The position numbers were made by a program, and so were the translations under genes. Below the pieces are notes generated by a model that was given only the letters and a program-made list of their open reading frames with translations, ran no database searches and was not told where the DNA came from. A stretch of 64,000 bases of DNA from Anodontia alba (taxonomy: Eukaryota > Mollusca > Bivalvia > Lucinida > Lucinidae). The stretch covers positions 25,483,543-25,547,542 of the forward strand of contig OZ024828.1 in assembly GCA_964016985.1 (NCBI GenBank), read 5' to 3'. Below are positions 10,256 through 21,420 of the stretch, piece after piece. Numbering within the stretch: the stretch's first letter is position 1; every line of letters begins with the position of its first letter.

Positions 10256-10428
10256 AAATAAATTATTCCAAACTGTGCTCAGTTGCCTAAGATAAAGCAC
10301 AGTTGAGTTTGGGTTGTACCCATTTGAGCACGAATGAGCGCAGCGAGCAAGTGCTCAAATGGATACAACCCAAACTCAACTGTGCTTTATCTGGGGCATT
10401 TGAGCACGGTTCAGAATAATTTATTTCT
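10256..10428. repeat. Long nested palindrome with GATAAAGCACAG arms
   Basis: Outer arms AAATAAATTATTCCAAACTG and the complement ending AGAATAATTTATTTC. The inner arms are about 42 bp around CAACCCAAACTCAACTGTGC (10291-10391). The loop is GAATGAGCGCAGCGAGCAA. Related sequence recurs singly at 11050-11085. Confidence 0.75.
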
Positions 10429-10432
10429 TTTC

Positions 10433-11127
10433 TAACACCCCTCATAGAGCGAGTTTTGCATAAATGAATTTTTTTTTATTGATTTTCATTATTATTTTTA
10501 TTACCTGACTTCCCCTTTGGTAGTTGACAATGCCTCTTAAGCATTATGTCACGCAGTTATGTAGTTACAAGGTTCGATGACGAATATTCAAAATGGCGGA
10601 TAACTTATGCGAATCAGCTGACGGTGTAAAATATAAATAAACGATGTATTAATATAAAAACTTAAATCCTGTGCTCATGAAAGAATTGCAAAACGTATGA
10701 AATTTGAGTGCTGCAATGGACTTTAATAAGGACAGATATAAAACAGCAAATAAGAATGTTAACTGACTTACTTTCGTTTTCGAATGTCAACGAATATACG
10801 ATGGAAACAAGAAGTAAAACGAATGTGTTTGAATGGTGTTACCTGTAGAGAAACTCAATAGGTAAAAAAAGTCAAAGAACTGCAATATGCTCATAGATCA
10901 TTTTTTTGTTTTAATAAATAAAATAATTTATTATGTATATGAATTTTTCGGCCAATATTGTAAGCTAATCTAGCATCCATAGTTACCAGGGGGCGAAACT
11001 TTCGCAAATATGATTGGTTTCCCGTCGATAGCGCGGGACGAAATTCCTATGCTCAAATACCTTAGATAAAGCACGGCTAGAAGTGTAAAGACAAATATGG
11101 AACAACACATGCAGGGGTGTTAGAATG
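10433..11127. mobile_element. Putative TIR element with CTAACACCCCT ends
   Basis: CTAACACCCCTCATAGAGCG at the left and CATGCAGGGGTGTTAG at the right are short inverted repeats around AT-rich non-coding DNA that includes AAAATGGCGGATAA. The boundaries rest only on this short pair. Confidence 0.4.
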
Positions 11128-11316
11128 ACTTTTTGGGGCTAATTATAAATTGACAAACTGGAGAAAATTATCCAAGAATTATCACCAAATACTCTTCTCA
11201 GTATATTCCAAGTTGTTAGCACAGATATGTATAGTTAACCCTAGAGTATTTGATCAAATAAAATGTCACAAGAACGGATATGCATACTTACGACATGGAG
11301 TCGGAAGATATGTTAT

Positions 11317-11503
11317 ACTGTAAACCTTCATGTGTCTGTAAACTACCACAACAGATATACATTTACAGTTAAAATTTTCACATTTTTCTGTGCTTAAACC
11401 CACCTAAGGTGATAAAATACCATGTGTGATATGTTAAAATTTCACCTATATGTTAAAATTTATTCTTGTTAATTGTTTTAGCACTAAATTATCAAAACTA
11501 CCC
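11317..11503 (+). repeat. Direct duplication, copy 2 (pair with 9281-9467)
   Basis: Same order of words as copy 1, including CACATTTTTCTGTGCTTA and GATAAAATACCATGT, with scattered substitutions and the same length. Confidence 0.85.
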
Positions 11504-12023
11504 ATAGATATTGTTCTGGATAAAATGTGTTTTTAGGTAAAGATGTAATTGGCAGGGATGCTACATGTAGAAAAGAAAATATACATATTCCTAACTGTAC
11601 TCAAACACTTTATAAAAGCACAGATGAGGTTTACTTAGTCCAGGGATAGCACTTCTATTTACCAGTGTAATCAAAATAGAAATGCAGAAGAGTGAATTCT
11701 TTCCTTTTAGAGTAAGGAAGCAAGATCTGTTTACACAGAGTTGCTTTCCCCCAAAGCAGATTCTTTCCCATAAACAGCCTTTTATCATTCCAGTTATATG
11801 TTATTGATATTTTTTATAGTGGATCTCAAATTTAATAGCATCAGCTAGGGACCAGCAAAACTTATAATTAATAAGGAGATTGGGAACACTTTGTACATGT
11901 TTCATTAATTTTTTTATAAGGGAGTCAGCTTTTGTGATTTCCTGTTTGATTTCCTACACACTAATCCTTTCTGAAAATGTTTCCTTTCTGAAAGAATAGG
12001 AATTTAACAGACAACAAATTGAT

Positions 12024-12139
12024 GATATTTTTTTTTTCCAGAAAATAGGCTTTGAAAGTTCATGCACATTGTCTCCTAAGGAGACAATGTGCATGAAATA
12101 TCAAAGCCTGTTTTCTGGGAAAAATAAGATAAATATTTC
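12024..12139. repeat. ATTGTCTCC palindrome family, clean copy
   Basis: CCAGAAAATAGGCTTTGAAA...CACATTGTCTCCTAAGGAGACAATGTG, then the complement ending CCTGTTTTCTGGGAAAAATA. Other copies are at 20890, 25276, 39957 and 56445. Confidence 0.75.
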
Positions 12140-12991
12140 AAAATGCTGTCTGCTGAACTTGTAACCCAGCATGTTAATTTATAGGTGGGAAAATCAGCTT
12201 CAGAGCAGATGTCTGATCAAATATCTTATTTACATTTAGTATTTTCATTTTAGCATAATAGCATTTGTGTTCACTGCTCAGTATTAACTATAGCTATTAG
12301 ATTACTACAAAACAGGTTTCAACTTTAGCCGGATTTTCTTACATGACCATGAATATGGGATTGAGAAATCCCAGTGTTTTCTTGTCAATGACAAAAACTA
12401 TCCCATGTTGGTGCCCACGTGGAAGAAGCATTGCTATATACGGACATCTCACAAACAACATTGATGATGCCACATACCAAATTATCATCAGATGATGTTG
12501 CATTTTTACATTTGCAGGGTTAGGTTGTGAAACTGTGATTTAGATTTTAACTTCTTTATTTGTGAACGAAAACTTCAAGTGTGAGTATGCATTGTCTTAA
12601 TTGAAATAAAAGGAACATTTTGGTAACAAAATTAGTTGATTTGTTTAAACTTTTATTTTCATCCATTTTATTCAGGCATTTCCATGTGAGAAACTAGAGA
12701 AGAAGGCACTGTTTTCTTGATGGCATGTGAGAAAAGGAATAGGTCACTGATTTTCAGTGACGACTGGAAAATGCCAACCCTTGGGTCCACCGCTGTAGTA
12801 GGAAGCTCTGCAAGCCTTGTTTCCCACTGGAATGTTGGACCTGGGGCTGGGAGTTTCCTGTCCCCATTGAACATTAGTGATCATGGATTCTATTTATCCT
12901 AAATATTCAGACACCTTGACTCCTTAACGTACAGTCAGTGGACATAATTATTCACCGCTTTTGAAATCACCATTTAAATAAAAGTAATTAT
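12140..12991. other. Unassigned DNA between PAK and Helitron-like copy 2
   Basis: No repeat or coding homology recognised. AATAAA words occur near 12605 and 12977, and either could be a PAK polyadenylation signal; nothing decides between them. Confidence 0.4.
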
Positions 12992-15571
12992 ACCCCGACA
13001 TACGGAGTATGTGGGGGTATATAGTTTTCGCTTTTCTGTTCGTCGGTTCATCCGTTTGTTCGTTCGTTTGTCTTTCCGTCACAGGGTCAAAGTTTTTTGT
13101 GTTAAAGTTTATAAGCCCTCATATTTTGAAGACCCTTTGATGGATTTCGTTCATATTTGGCATGATGGTAGATATAGGCCTAAAGTTTTTATCAGCACCA
13201 TCCCCACTCCGGGGGTGACCTTGGGGTCAAGGTCACGGACTTAGAATTTTCGTAAAAAAGTCACAGGGTCAAAGTTTTCGTGTTAAAGTTTATAAGACCT
13301 CATATTTTGAAGACCCTTTGATGGATTTCGTTCATATTTGGCACGATGGTAGATATAGGCCTAAAGTTTTTATCAGCACCATCCCCACCCCAGGGGTGAA
13401 CTTGAGGTCAAGGTCATGGACTTAGAATTTTCTTAATAAAAGTCAAAGTTTTTTGTGTTTAAGTTTATATAGCTATATCATCAAGACCCTTGAGGAATTT
13501 CATTTATATTTGACCTGTTGGTAGATATCGGCCTAGCATCTTACTCGGCGTGATCCCCACCCTGGATGTGACCAAGGTCAAGGTCACGAACTTAGAATTT
13601 TCATATAAAAGTAAAAATTTTTGTGTTTAAGTTTATATAGCCATATCATCAAGACCTTTTATTAAATTTCATGATCCCCTAACTGAAAGGTTGAGCTGAT
13701 ATAGCTATCAGCAAGAAATCTGTTTGTCTGTCCATCAGTCCGTTGAAGTATTATTCGTTCGTACTTTATTTTTGTCTTAGGGTCAAAGTTTTTGCGTTAA
13801 AGTTTATAAGACCTCATATTTTGAAGACCCTTGGATGGATTTCATTCATATTTGGCATGATGGTAAATATAGGTCTAAAGTTTTATCATCCCCACCCCGG
13901 GGTTGACCTTGGGGTCAAGGTCACGGACTTAGAATTTTCGCAAAAAAAGTCAGAGTTTTTTGTGTTTAAGTTTATAAGGCTATATCATCAAGACCCTTGA
14001 GGAATTTCATTTATATTTGACATGTTTGTAGATATCGATCTAGCGTCTTACTCGGCATGATCCCCACTCTGGATATGACTGAGGTCAAGGTCACGAGCTT
14101 AGAATTTTCATATAAAAATAAAAATTTTTGCGTTTAAGTTTATATAGCCATATCATCAAGACCTTTTATTAAACTTCATTATCCCCTAACTGAAAGGTTG
14201 AGCAGATACAGCTATCAGCAAGAAATCTGTTTGTCTGTCCATCCGTTTTTTGAAGCATTATTTGTTTATACTTAATTTTTTTGTCTTAGGGTCAAAGTTT
14301 TTGCGTTAAAGTTTATAAGACCTCATATTTTGAAGACCCTTTGATGGATTTCATTCATATTTGGCATGATGGTAAATATAGGTCTAAAGTTTTTATCAGC
14401 ACCATCCCCACCCTGGGGGTGACCTTGGGGTCAAGATCACAGACTTAGACTTTTCATAAAAAAGTCAAAGTTTTTTGTGTTTAAGTTTATATAGCTATAC
14501 ATCAAGACCCTTTGAGGAATTTCATTTGTATTTGACATGTTGGTAGATATAGGTCTAGAGTTTTACTCAGCATCATCCCCATCCCGGGTATGACCTTGAG
14601 GTCAAGGTCACAGACTTAGAAATTTCATATAAAAGTAAAAAAAATTGCATCAAAGTTTATATAGCTATACCATCAAGACCTTAGGGGATATAGCTATCAG
14701 CATGGAATTCATCCATTCGTCCATCCATCCATCTGTCTGTCCATAAACACATTATTGTGCACCCCATAACTCCTAACTACCCTGAGCTATTTTCAGGAAA
14801 CTGTCAGGTTGTAGAGGGCATTTGGTGGGGTGTCCGGTACAAGAAAGACAACTCTAACTGACTTGGTCCATGAGTTATCTCCCCTTGTCTCCAGAATTGT
14901 AAAAAATTTGTGCGAACCATAACTTTAAAACATGTTAAGATATTTTCATGATACTTCATCAGTATGTATAGGACATTGAGTAGGCATATCACATTCAAGA
15001 ATGACTTTCTGACTCGATTCTGCAGTTTTCTCCCCTGGTTATTTAAATCTTGTGCGGGCAATAACTCTAAAAATTCTTTAAGATATTTTTGTGATACTTT
15101 TCCGATATGTAGAGGGCATTGAGTAGGCAGGTTACCTTAAAATTTTTCATTAAAATTTATATAGCTATTTTATGAAGACCCTTTTGTTGGTTTCATTAAT
15201 ATTAAGCTTGATGGTATATATAGGTCTAAAGTTTTTCTCGGCACCATCTCCAAGCTGGGGCATGGCTTTTAAGTTAAGGTCACAGACTTTTCATAGAAAT
15301 GTCATTTTTGCTTATATTATAAAGACTGATTGATTTCACTAGTATATGGTGATAGTTATAGGGCTAAAGTTTTATTTAGCTCAATCCCTGCACCTGTGCC
15401 TGATCTTTGAGGTCAAGGGCTTCATATTATGTGTGATTGAATTTTTTCAATGTTATAACATATAGCATACAACTGCCATCTCCAGAGTCAAAGCTACATA
15501 CTTTGTGCTCTTTAAAAACTGGCAGTAGCGCTGGTCGTGGGTATACGTGCCCCACCGGGCACTTTGTCTAG
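12992..15571 (+). mobile_element. Helitron-like element with tandem-repeat core, copy 2
   Basis: Same structure as 4466-6741: start ACCCCGACATACGGAGTATG, repeated modules with GGTCAAAGTTTTTGCGTTAA and ATCAGCACCATCCCCACC, CATCCATCC microsatellite near 14715, and end hairpin GTGCCCCACCGGGCAC with TTTGTCTAG. It is about 300 bp longer than copy 1 because the tandem core has more modules. No Rep/helicase is encoded. Confidence 0.6.
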
Positions 15572-15626
15572 TTATTGCGAGAAAGCCTACACTGAAATTA
15601 TTAAGGCTAACGAAATGAAATATATA

Positions 15627-15965
15627 CAGTCAAATCTCGTTATCTCGACTTCGCTTATCTGGAATAACCACTTACCTCGAAGTTAAAAATCTGGTCCCTG
15701 TTTTAACATGGAAATCTAACAACAGGTAACAAGATATTGTGGAAAAAAGGAGAAATTGCACCTAAGGAGCAGTTTCTCCTTTTTTCCACAATATTGTTAA
15801 TGTATCTCTTAACTTCATGAGTCAAACTATATACATGTATTCATTTGTGAAATGTGGTTGCTCGATTTATTTTTCCTTAGTTCTGAAAATCTGATATGTC
15901 GAAGTACGGACATCTGGAAGTACTTCAGAGAGTCCCCTGGACTTAGAGATAACGGGAGTCGACTG
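15627..15965 (-). mobile_element. Pogo/Tigger-like MITE (CAGTCGACT family)
   Basis: TA-flanked. Left end CAGTCAAATCTCGTTATCTC; right end ...CGGGAGTCGACTG. The central palindrome is TATTGTGGAAAAAAGGAG... with its complement. Opposite orientation to the 2947 copy. Confidence 0.85.
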
Positions 15966-16696
15966 TACCACAACTATGCAAATTAACAGAAGAATAAATA
16001 TAATTTCAGGAGGTCTGTAAACATGTTACTTGTTATCAGTACTGTTTTGAAATCAAAGGTAAACTTTAATGTCCATTTTTCAGACAGTGACTACACGATT
16101 AACATCAATGGAAATCTTAGATTTTGAGAATTTATGCCCAGTTTTAAAGAGTGACAGCTCCATAACTAAAAGGACAATAATCACTAAGTTTATTTGTCTT
16201 ATGCATTTGTCTGTTTGCTTTAATCTTGCGTTTATTCTGTGAGCTTTACTTCTATGAGGTAATATACAGCACTCTTTTAGAAACTGTAGAATTGCATTGG
16301 TTTGACTAGCAGCATCATAGTGGCCAATTATTATGCCCGTTGACCATACTTAGTAAAAAAAAGTGGGCTTTGAGCAAGCCCATTGAACCGCTGTACATGG
16401 TAGGTCAGTAAATTAGCATCATAAAGATAAAAGATCCTTTTATCCTCGGTTTGAAGCTGATAATGTAATTACCAAAATTATTTGGACATATGTGGCTCTT
16501 ACTTTATTCATCTTACAATTTGAAGTAGCCCATTTGCCATATTATCACACATACCCCTTTAAGCACACATTCAAGCAATTTCATACTCTTTAGATTAGAG
16601 CCAGTGTACTTTTTATCTTACTTCTTTATAAAGGCATTTGTTATGGGTACCCATTTGAATAGCATCAGCAATGCAAGCCGGTACCTACAACATATC
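15966..16696. other. Unassigned AT-rich DNA
   Basis: No supportable gene. Only a faint remnant of a GTACTC-type repeat is seen around 16640-16690. Confidence 0.4.
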
Positions 16697-16866
16697 GAGG
16701 ATTGAGCGCAAGACTGTAGTAAGTCAGATGGATGTTTCTCCCCAAACTTAATCCCCTCACCATGTTAGGCTTTATGAAGATTAGTTTACAAAGGGGTCAA
16801 AGTTGCCCCTAAACAGGTGTTTCAAAAATATGTTTGAGTTATACTACAGTCTTGCGATCAACCCTC
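16697..16866 (-). mobile_element. GAGGGTTGAGC-family MITE, core deleted
   Basis: Left end GAGGATTGAGCGCAAGACTG; right end CAGTCTTGCGATCAACCCTC. The central ATGCAAATTTAGGTGCC hairpin of the longer copies is missing. Confidence 0.8.
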
Positions 16867-17199
16867 AGTATGCTTTCTTAAAAAAAATCAGGAATAAAAA
16901 AAAACAAAAAAAGAACAAATCATCATATAAGCATCATTTGATAATTCCTTCACTATTCATTTTTTTATAGTGTACCCTTAGTACATATTTTACCACAAGT
17001 TTTCCCAGTATTTTTGAAAAACATAAGTGTGGGAATTAGGTTGAATATGGTACTTAATGGTGCTTCTAAAATGTACTGATGAAAAAGCAAGTATTGTAGA
17101 TTCTCCTCAAACTTCCCTTATGAGCACTGACCTTGATCAACTCTCTATGCTTACAACTTCCTAAATGTCCAACTGGTAAACTCAGTGTGTGACTGAATA

Positions 17200-17404
17200 T
17201 TAACCCTTGTCCTGCTGAACCCGGATATACCCTGCCTTTGCAAACAGTGTAGATCCAGATCAGTTGGCTTCTGAAGAAGCCAATCTGGATCTGCACTGTT
17301 TGCCATTAAGTATGTGAATTTATAGCAACAATCTGGATCAAGTAATCTGTTTGGCTGAAAATTAGAAGTGGGCGTGGCAATTTATTCAGCAGGACAAGGG
17401 TTAA
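17200..17404 (+). mobile_element. TTAA-family hairpin MITE
   Basis: Both TTAA sites and both 16-bp TIRs are perfect. The second hairpin arm has lost a few bases (GAAGAAGCCAATCTGG). Confidence 0.92.
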
Positions 17405-17448
17405 GGGCATAGCTCTGGATAAGAGAGGTAGCGCAATAATAGTCTCCT

Positions 17449-17525
17449 TATTTCTGCATGAAAACATACATTGTGGGTACTCATTAGAGGGTCATCTAAT
17501 AAGTACCCACAACATATGTTGGGCA
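17449..17525. repeat. Short GTACTC palindrome, core shortened
   Basis: CTTATTTCTGCATGAAAAC...GGGTACTCATTAGAGGGTCA, then TCTAATAAGTACCCACAAC. The GCCTC tip is deleted. Confidence 0.6.
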
Positions 17526-17810
17526 AAGCATGAAAAGGGCCCTAATGCAACTTGCGGACAATGCAGGCCCAGATCAGCCTGTGATCAGGGCCTTCATTGT
17601 ACGCTTACAGAATCAATGGATACTGTAGTGTATGTCTCTGAACAAAGAATGCTTAGATCAGGCTGCATGGATAAGCAAGCTAATCTAGACCTATATCTGC
17701 AAATTTGATTGCCCATTTTACTACCTTTTGATGTGTCTAAAAACTGCACAATGAGTGACAAAGAGTATAGAGACTGACCACAAGCCATATTTTGCATCTG
17801 ATCTGGGTCT
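17526..17810. repeat. GATCAG-type hairpin repeat (AAAGGGCCC type)
   Basis: CATGAAAAGGGCCCTAATGC, GGACAATGCAGGCCCAGATC and TGATCAGGGCCTTCATTGT form an inverted pair, followed by a second degenerate pair. Relatives are at 34868, 35380, 48894, 50515, 51055 and 62398. Confidence 0.6.
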
Positions 17811-17845
17811 ACACTGTTTGTGCAACGGTAATTATAAGGAAACCA

Positions 17846-18066
17846 GGGCCCAGTTGTTCAAAGCTAACGACGTCGTTAGTTAACGATTCGTTAAAATTTA
17901 CATCGAGTGATACGCAAATATTCTGAAATTTTTTGCTGAAAAAATGTGAGTAGCTTTTTTTTCAGCAAAAAATTTCAGAAAATTGTATATTGAATCTGCT
18001 AAAATAGTTAACGAAATGGCCCTTAACGAGCTCGTTAAGCTAACGACGCTTTGAACAGCTGGGCCC
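17846..18066. mobile_element. GGGCCCAG-family MITE
   Basis: Ends GGGCCCAGTTGTTCAAAGC and GCTTTGAACAGCTGGGCCC. Inside lies the TTTTTTGCTGAAAAAATGTG hairpin. No coding. Confidence 0.88.
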
Positions 18067-18210
18067 AGGACATTATCACTGTACTTGTAAAAAGATGTTA
18101 TAGATGTTATGTAACATGAAAGCATTTTAAGTGTGGTAAATCTGAGTACATGATTGTACCATAGATCTTGTGAAAGTTATCTTTTGTAAAATGTTGTATC
18201 TATAGTGTTT

Positions 18211-18500
18211 GGTCGGCCTCGGTGGCTCAGTTGGATGCGCCGTCCGACTGGAGACCAGGAGGTCGCGGGTTCAACCCCCGCCGAGGTGGGCAACATTCTT
18301 TCGTGGAGATTGATCATGAAATATTTTCTACAGTCATTCTCTCCCTTCCGCTGATTCAAGAAGGGCAGTTGTCAGTTTCTGGCGAAAGAATGTGTACAAT
18401 ACTGGTTAACCGCTTAGAGGACTAAGCCTGCCCAGTAAACTGACCGCGCTCGACATGACCCCATTGGATTGACTGGGCCATAAAACCTCAACACAAACAA
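18211..18500 (+). mobile_element. tRNA-derived SINE with perfect 12-bp target duplication
   Basis: The head folds like a tRNA: CCTCGG...CCGAGG stem, A box TGGCTCAGTTGG, and T arm GCGGGTTCAACCCCCGC carrying the B box. A body of about 210 bp follows, ending AAAACCTCAACACAAACAA. It is flanked by identical TCTATAGTGTTT copies at 18199-18210 and 18501-18512, a sign of fairly recent LINE-mediated insertion. This is not a functional tRNA gene: the tRNA part continues into the SINE body. Confidence 0.9.
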
Positions 18501-18563
18501 TCTATAGTGTTTGTATATAGAGGACATCTTAAGGAAGAGTGTTTGGTGACAATTCTGGGATAT

Positions 18564-18715
18564 TTTTATCTTATTTCTCCATAGAAAACATAATATGTTT
18601 TGGGCACTTATTAGAAGCATCTCAGCAAGGCACTTCTGCTGAGTACCCGCAACAGCTCCATAAAAAGATATGTGGTGGGTACTCACTAGAAGTGCCTTGC
18701 TGAGGCACTTCTAAT
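18564..18715. repeat. Short GTACTC palindrome, rearranged
   Basis: One and a half copies: GGGCACTTATTAGAAGCATC...CTGAGTACCCGCAAC, then GGGTACTCACTAGAAGTGCC with its complement. It abuts the next MITE. Confidence 0.55.
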
Positions 18716-18994
18716 CATTACAAAAACACACCTATTCAAATATATAGAAAATTTCACGTTCAAAAACTGAAAATTTGCAGATAAAAAACTCTGTTATTTT
18801 CCCTATTTCTGCTCAAAACATAGATTGTGGGTACTCGTTAGAACCGCCTCGCCGAGGCAGTTCTAATGAGTACCAACAATCTATGTTTTTGTGCAAAAAT
18901 AAGAAAAATAATGTTTACCCCTGTAAACCCCAGTTTTACTATATAAAAGTGGGGTTTAAGGGGGTCATAATCATATAGGCATGTTTTCGTGATG
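18716..18994 (+). mobile_element. CACGAAAAC-family MITE
   Basis: Begins CATTACAAAAACACACCTAT and ends ATGTTTTCGTGATG. The central palindrome is ACATAGATTGTGGGTACTCG with its complement. Confidence 0.88.
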
Positions 18995-19949
18995 TGAATA
19001 CCCACAACATACATTATTATGGAGAACTGTAGCAAATTATCAACAAACACTCCTCCTTAACCAGTTGTCTGGTGTATGGCGTGAATAAAAACAATATGAA
19101 TGTGTATGTGTTCTAAAAAAACATTTGTGCATCTTAATTAGTGTGATTTAGCTGTCTTCTGTCATAGTAAATTTATTTCCAGTAGGTATTGAAGATGGAC
19201 TTTTGCTAATAGCTTGTAAAAAGCCTCAGTACCATATTTGTCCTATATATTTGAAAGAGATATATGAGCAGAGAAGACTGAGATCTGCCTACCAGTCTCG
19301 TTATTTAGAAGTTTGATCAAGGCTAGTACTGTTTGCTGTTCATTCAGAATTGTTACGTGCATCACTAGATAATCATATGCACTCATTTAAAATTTATAAA
19401 TATGATTAGGATTTAAAGTATATAAATATTTAGGGTAAATACTTTAATATATTTTGCCACTTGTCCTGGGCGAATAGACATGCACAAGCAAGAGTCTTTG
19501 TCATAAATTGTTCTGGATGAAATGTGATGCCTTTTATTTTCTCTTTTTCTTTGTGATGACTTCCTTATTTCTACACTTTATAGTTTACTTTCTCTTTTTT
19601 TATATTGGATATATGAGAGTTGCACGTTTAGCACCACTATGCCACAAGCTGAGACTAGGGTGCTTATCAGGAAAACAGAGTATCTAAAAGTGAGGGGAAG
19701 TGATACATTTTCAAGAGAGGTAGAGTGTTACATTTTCAATAGGGGCAACTGTCAGAATTGCTTCTCTCCCCACCAAAAAAAGGTCTACTGTAATAAGAAA
19801 AAAATTGCTGCCCATGGGAGCACATTTTTTCCTTTTTGAGAAGACCCCTTTTCAGAAGGGTCCTGGTGCACAGTAAAGCAAACAGAAAGTTACAGAAGTC
19901 ATCTCCCTTGGTGGAAATGGCAAAGAGTCTACCAAGTTTATCAATTCTA
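18995..19949. other. Largely unassigned DNA
   Basis: No gene recognised. A weak AAAGAATTTGCTCC-type hairpin remnant lies at about 19780-19870 (AAAATTGCTGCCCATGGGAGC). Confidence 0.4.
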
Positions 19950-20774
19950 GGGCCCAATTGTTCAAAGCCCTGACATTGCATGCAAACGAGCTGGTTAGTG
20001 GTCAAAATGTTAACTATTCTAGTAAGTACAATACCTACTGTCCTTTTGACATCTTTTGGAAAGACGTTTTTTGCTTGGCGTTTTATTTCAAATGAAAATA
20101 TTTTGTTCTGATTGACCATATCTTATCAGAAACAATTTGTCCTTTATGTTTCTGTGTTTATTCTCAAATATGTACCCTAAAATTAAATTTACGGCCAAAA
20201 ATTGGTCTGACCTATGCAATTTCTATAGTAAAGCGATTTTTTGGAATTTTTTATTAAGAAAGTAATTTTCATGTTTCTTTGCAGAAATTGAATTATTGGT
20301 GTTTCACAACAATATTGTGAAAATTTCAGAAAAATTGAACAAGCGGAACTTGTTGAAAATCTGCCTCCAAGTTACCTACCCTACAGATTTCTGCATAATT
20401 TGCATTCATTTTTACTATGGGGATAAGTGAAAATACTTGATTTTTTAAAAACCAATGACTAGAATAAAACTTTTTGTGCATAGGTAGTTACGACAAATGG
20501 TTTTGCATTAAATCACGACAAAAGTTTGCAAATTTACTTCTTCTGTGTACAGGGCCAGGCAAAAAACGACTTTCCAAAAGATGTTGAAAGGACAGTAGTA
20601 AGTACAATACCTAATTCACAGGTATTTTTGCTGAAAAAATGTGAGTAGCTTTTGCAAATGCAAAAGCTACTCACATTTTTTCAGCAAAAATATTAGCGTA
20701 TTTTGCCATATTTGATGATCAAAGATTTAATGATACATTAACTAACAACATCGTTAGTTTTGAACAACTGGACC
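19950..20774. mobile_element. GGGCCCAG-family MITE split by a 560-bp insertion
   Basis: Left end GGGCCCAATTGTTCAAAGC; right end TTTTGAACAACTGGACCC. The usual hairpin GCAAAAGCTACTCACATTTT is at 20650-20690. The element is interrupted by the insertion at 20037-20596. Confidence 0.85.
20037..20596. mobile_element. Unclassified TIR transposon with 16-bp target duplication
   Basis: TIRs of about 44 bp: ACTGTCCTTTTGACATCTTT at the left, and the complement ending GATGTTGAAAGGACAGT at the right, with about five mismatches. The flank AGTAAGTACAATACCT is duplicated exactly (20021-20036 and 20597-20612). Intact relatives of the host repeat carry this word once. The interior is AT-rich with no coding frame. 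A 16-bp duplication does not match the usual lengths of common TIR superfamilies. Confidence 0.85.
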
Positions 20775-20889
20775 CAGGTTGTCAGGTCGACATATTCAGT
20801 TTTTAGGATAAGTTTTGTTAAGAGTCTGAATATATAAGGTTACTTACGGTAGCTTATGTGACTAGTTACCCTATTGCTTATGTGAGACA

Positions 20890-21040
20890 GTAATGCTTTG
20901 CATGCTGGGTAAAATTTTCAGAAGACAAAAATTTTGAAATATTTAAATTTTATTTTTCCCAGAAAATAAACTTTGACATTCCATGCAAATTGTCTCCTAA
21001 GGAGAAATGGAAAAAAGAGAATGCTGTCTGCAATAATTAT
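20890..21040. repeat. ATTGTCTCC palindrome family, half copy
   Basis: GCATGCTGGGTAAAATTTTC, CCAGAAAATAAACTTTGACA and AATTGTCTCCTAAGGAGA are present. The second arm is lost. Confidence 0.6.
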
Positions 21041-21309
21041 GAATGGTGCTTTAAGGTTTAAATAATTTTGTTTCATCAAAACTATTTGTTTATTCAATTT
21101 AATTTGTCATTAATGACTGCTTGATGCAGTTAATCTAGCAGGAGCTTAATGAGCATGTCATTTAGACTTCACGACAGCTACATAAACAAGCTACTTTGAA
21201 TGGGTGTGATAATGGAGCAGGACACTCAACACTTAACAGATCTGGATTTTAGTAGACAGGTATAAAATAAAAAAAAAGTCCTTGATGCAATTGTCTGTAT
21301 ATTCTGCAG

Positions 21310-21420
21310 TACCCAGTCAGCATTCTACGTAAATCTATATCGGGCCGTCATCGGCCCGTCAGGGTAGCTGACGGGCCGATGACGGCCCGATGTAGATTTA
21401 CGTAGAATGCTAGCTGGGTA
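21310..21420. repeat. GC-rich palindrome with about 52-bp arms
   Basis: Arms ACCCAGTCAGCATTCTACGT...GGGCCGTCATCGGCCCGTCA and the near-perfect complement ending CGTAGAATGCTAGCTGGGT, with a 5-nt loop. It is a fold-back element or extreme MITE, and its GC content stands out from the surroundings. Confidence 0.88.

Noticed and set aside
18211..18290. A functional tRNA gene
   Set aside because: The tRNA-like part runs into a repeated SINE body with target duplications; copies at 23803, 24072 and 36820 show the same body.
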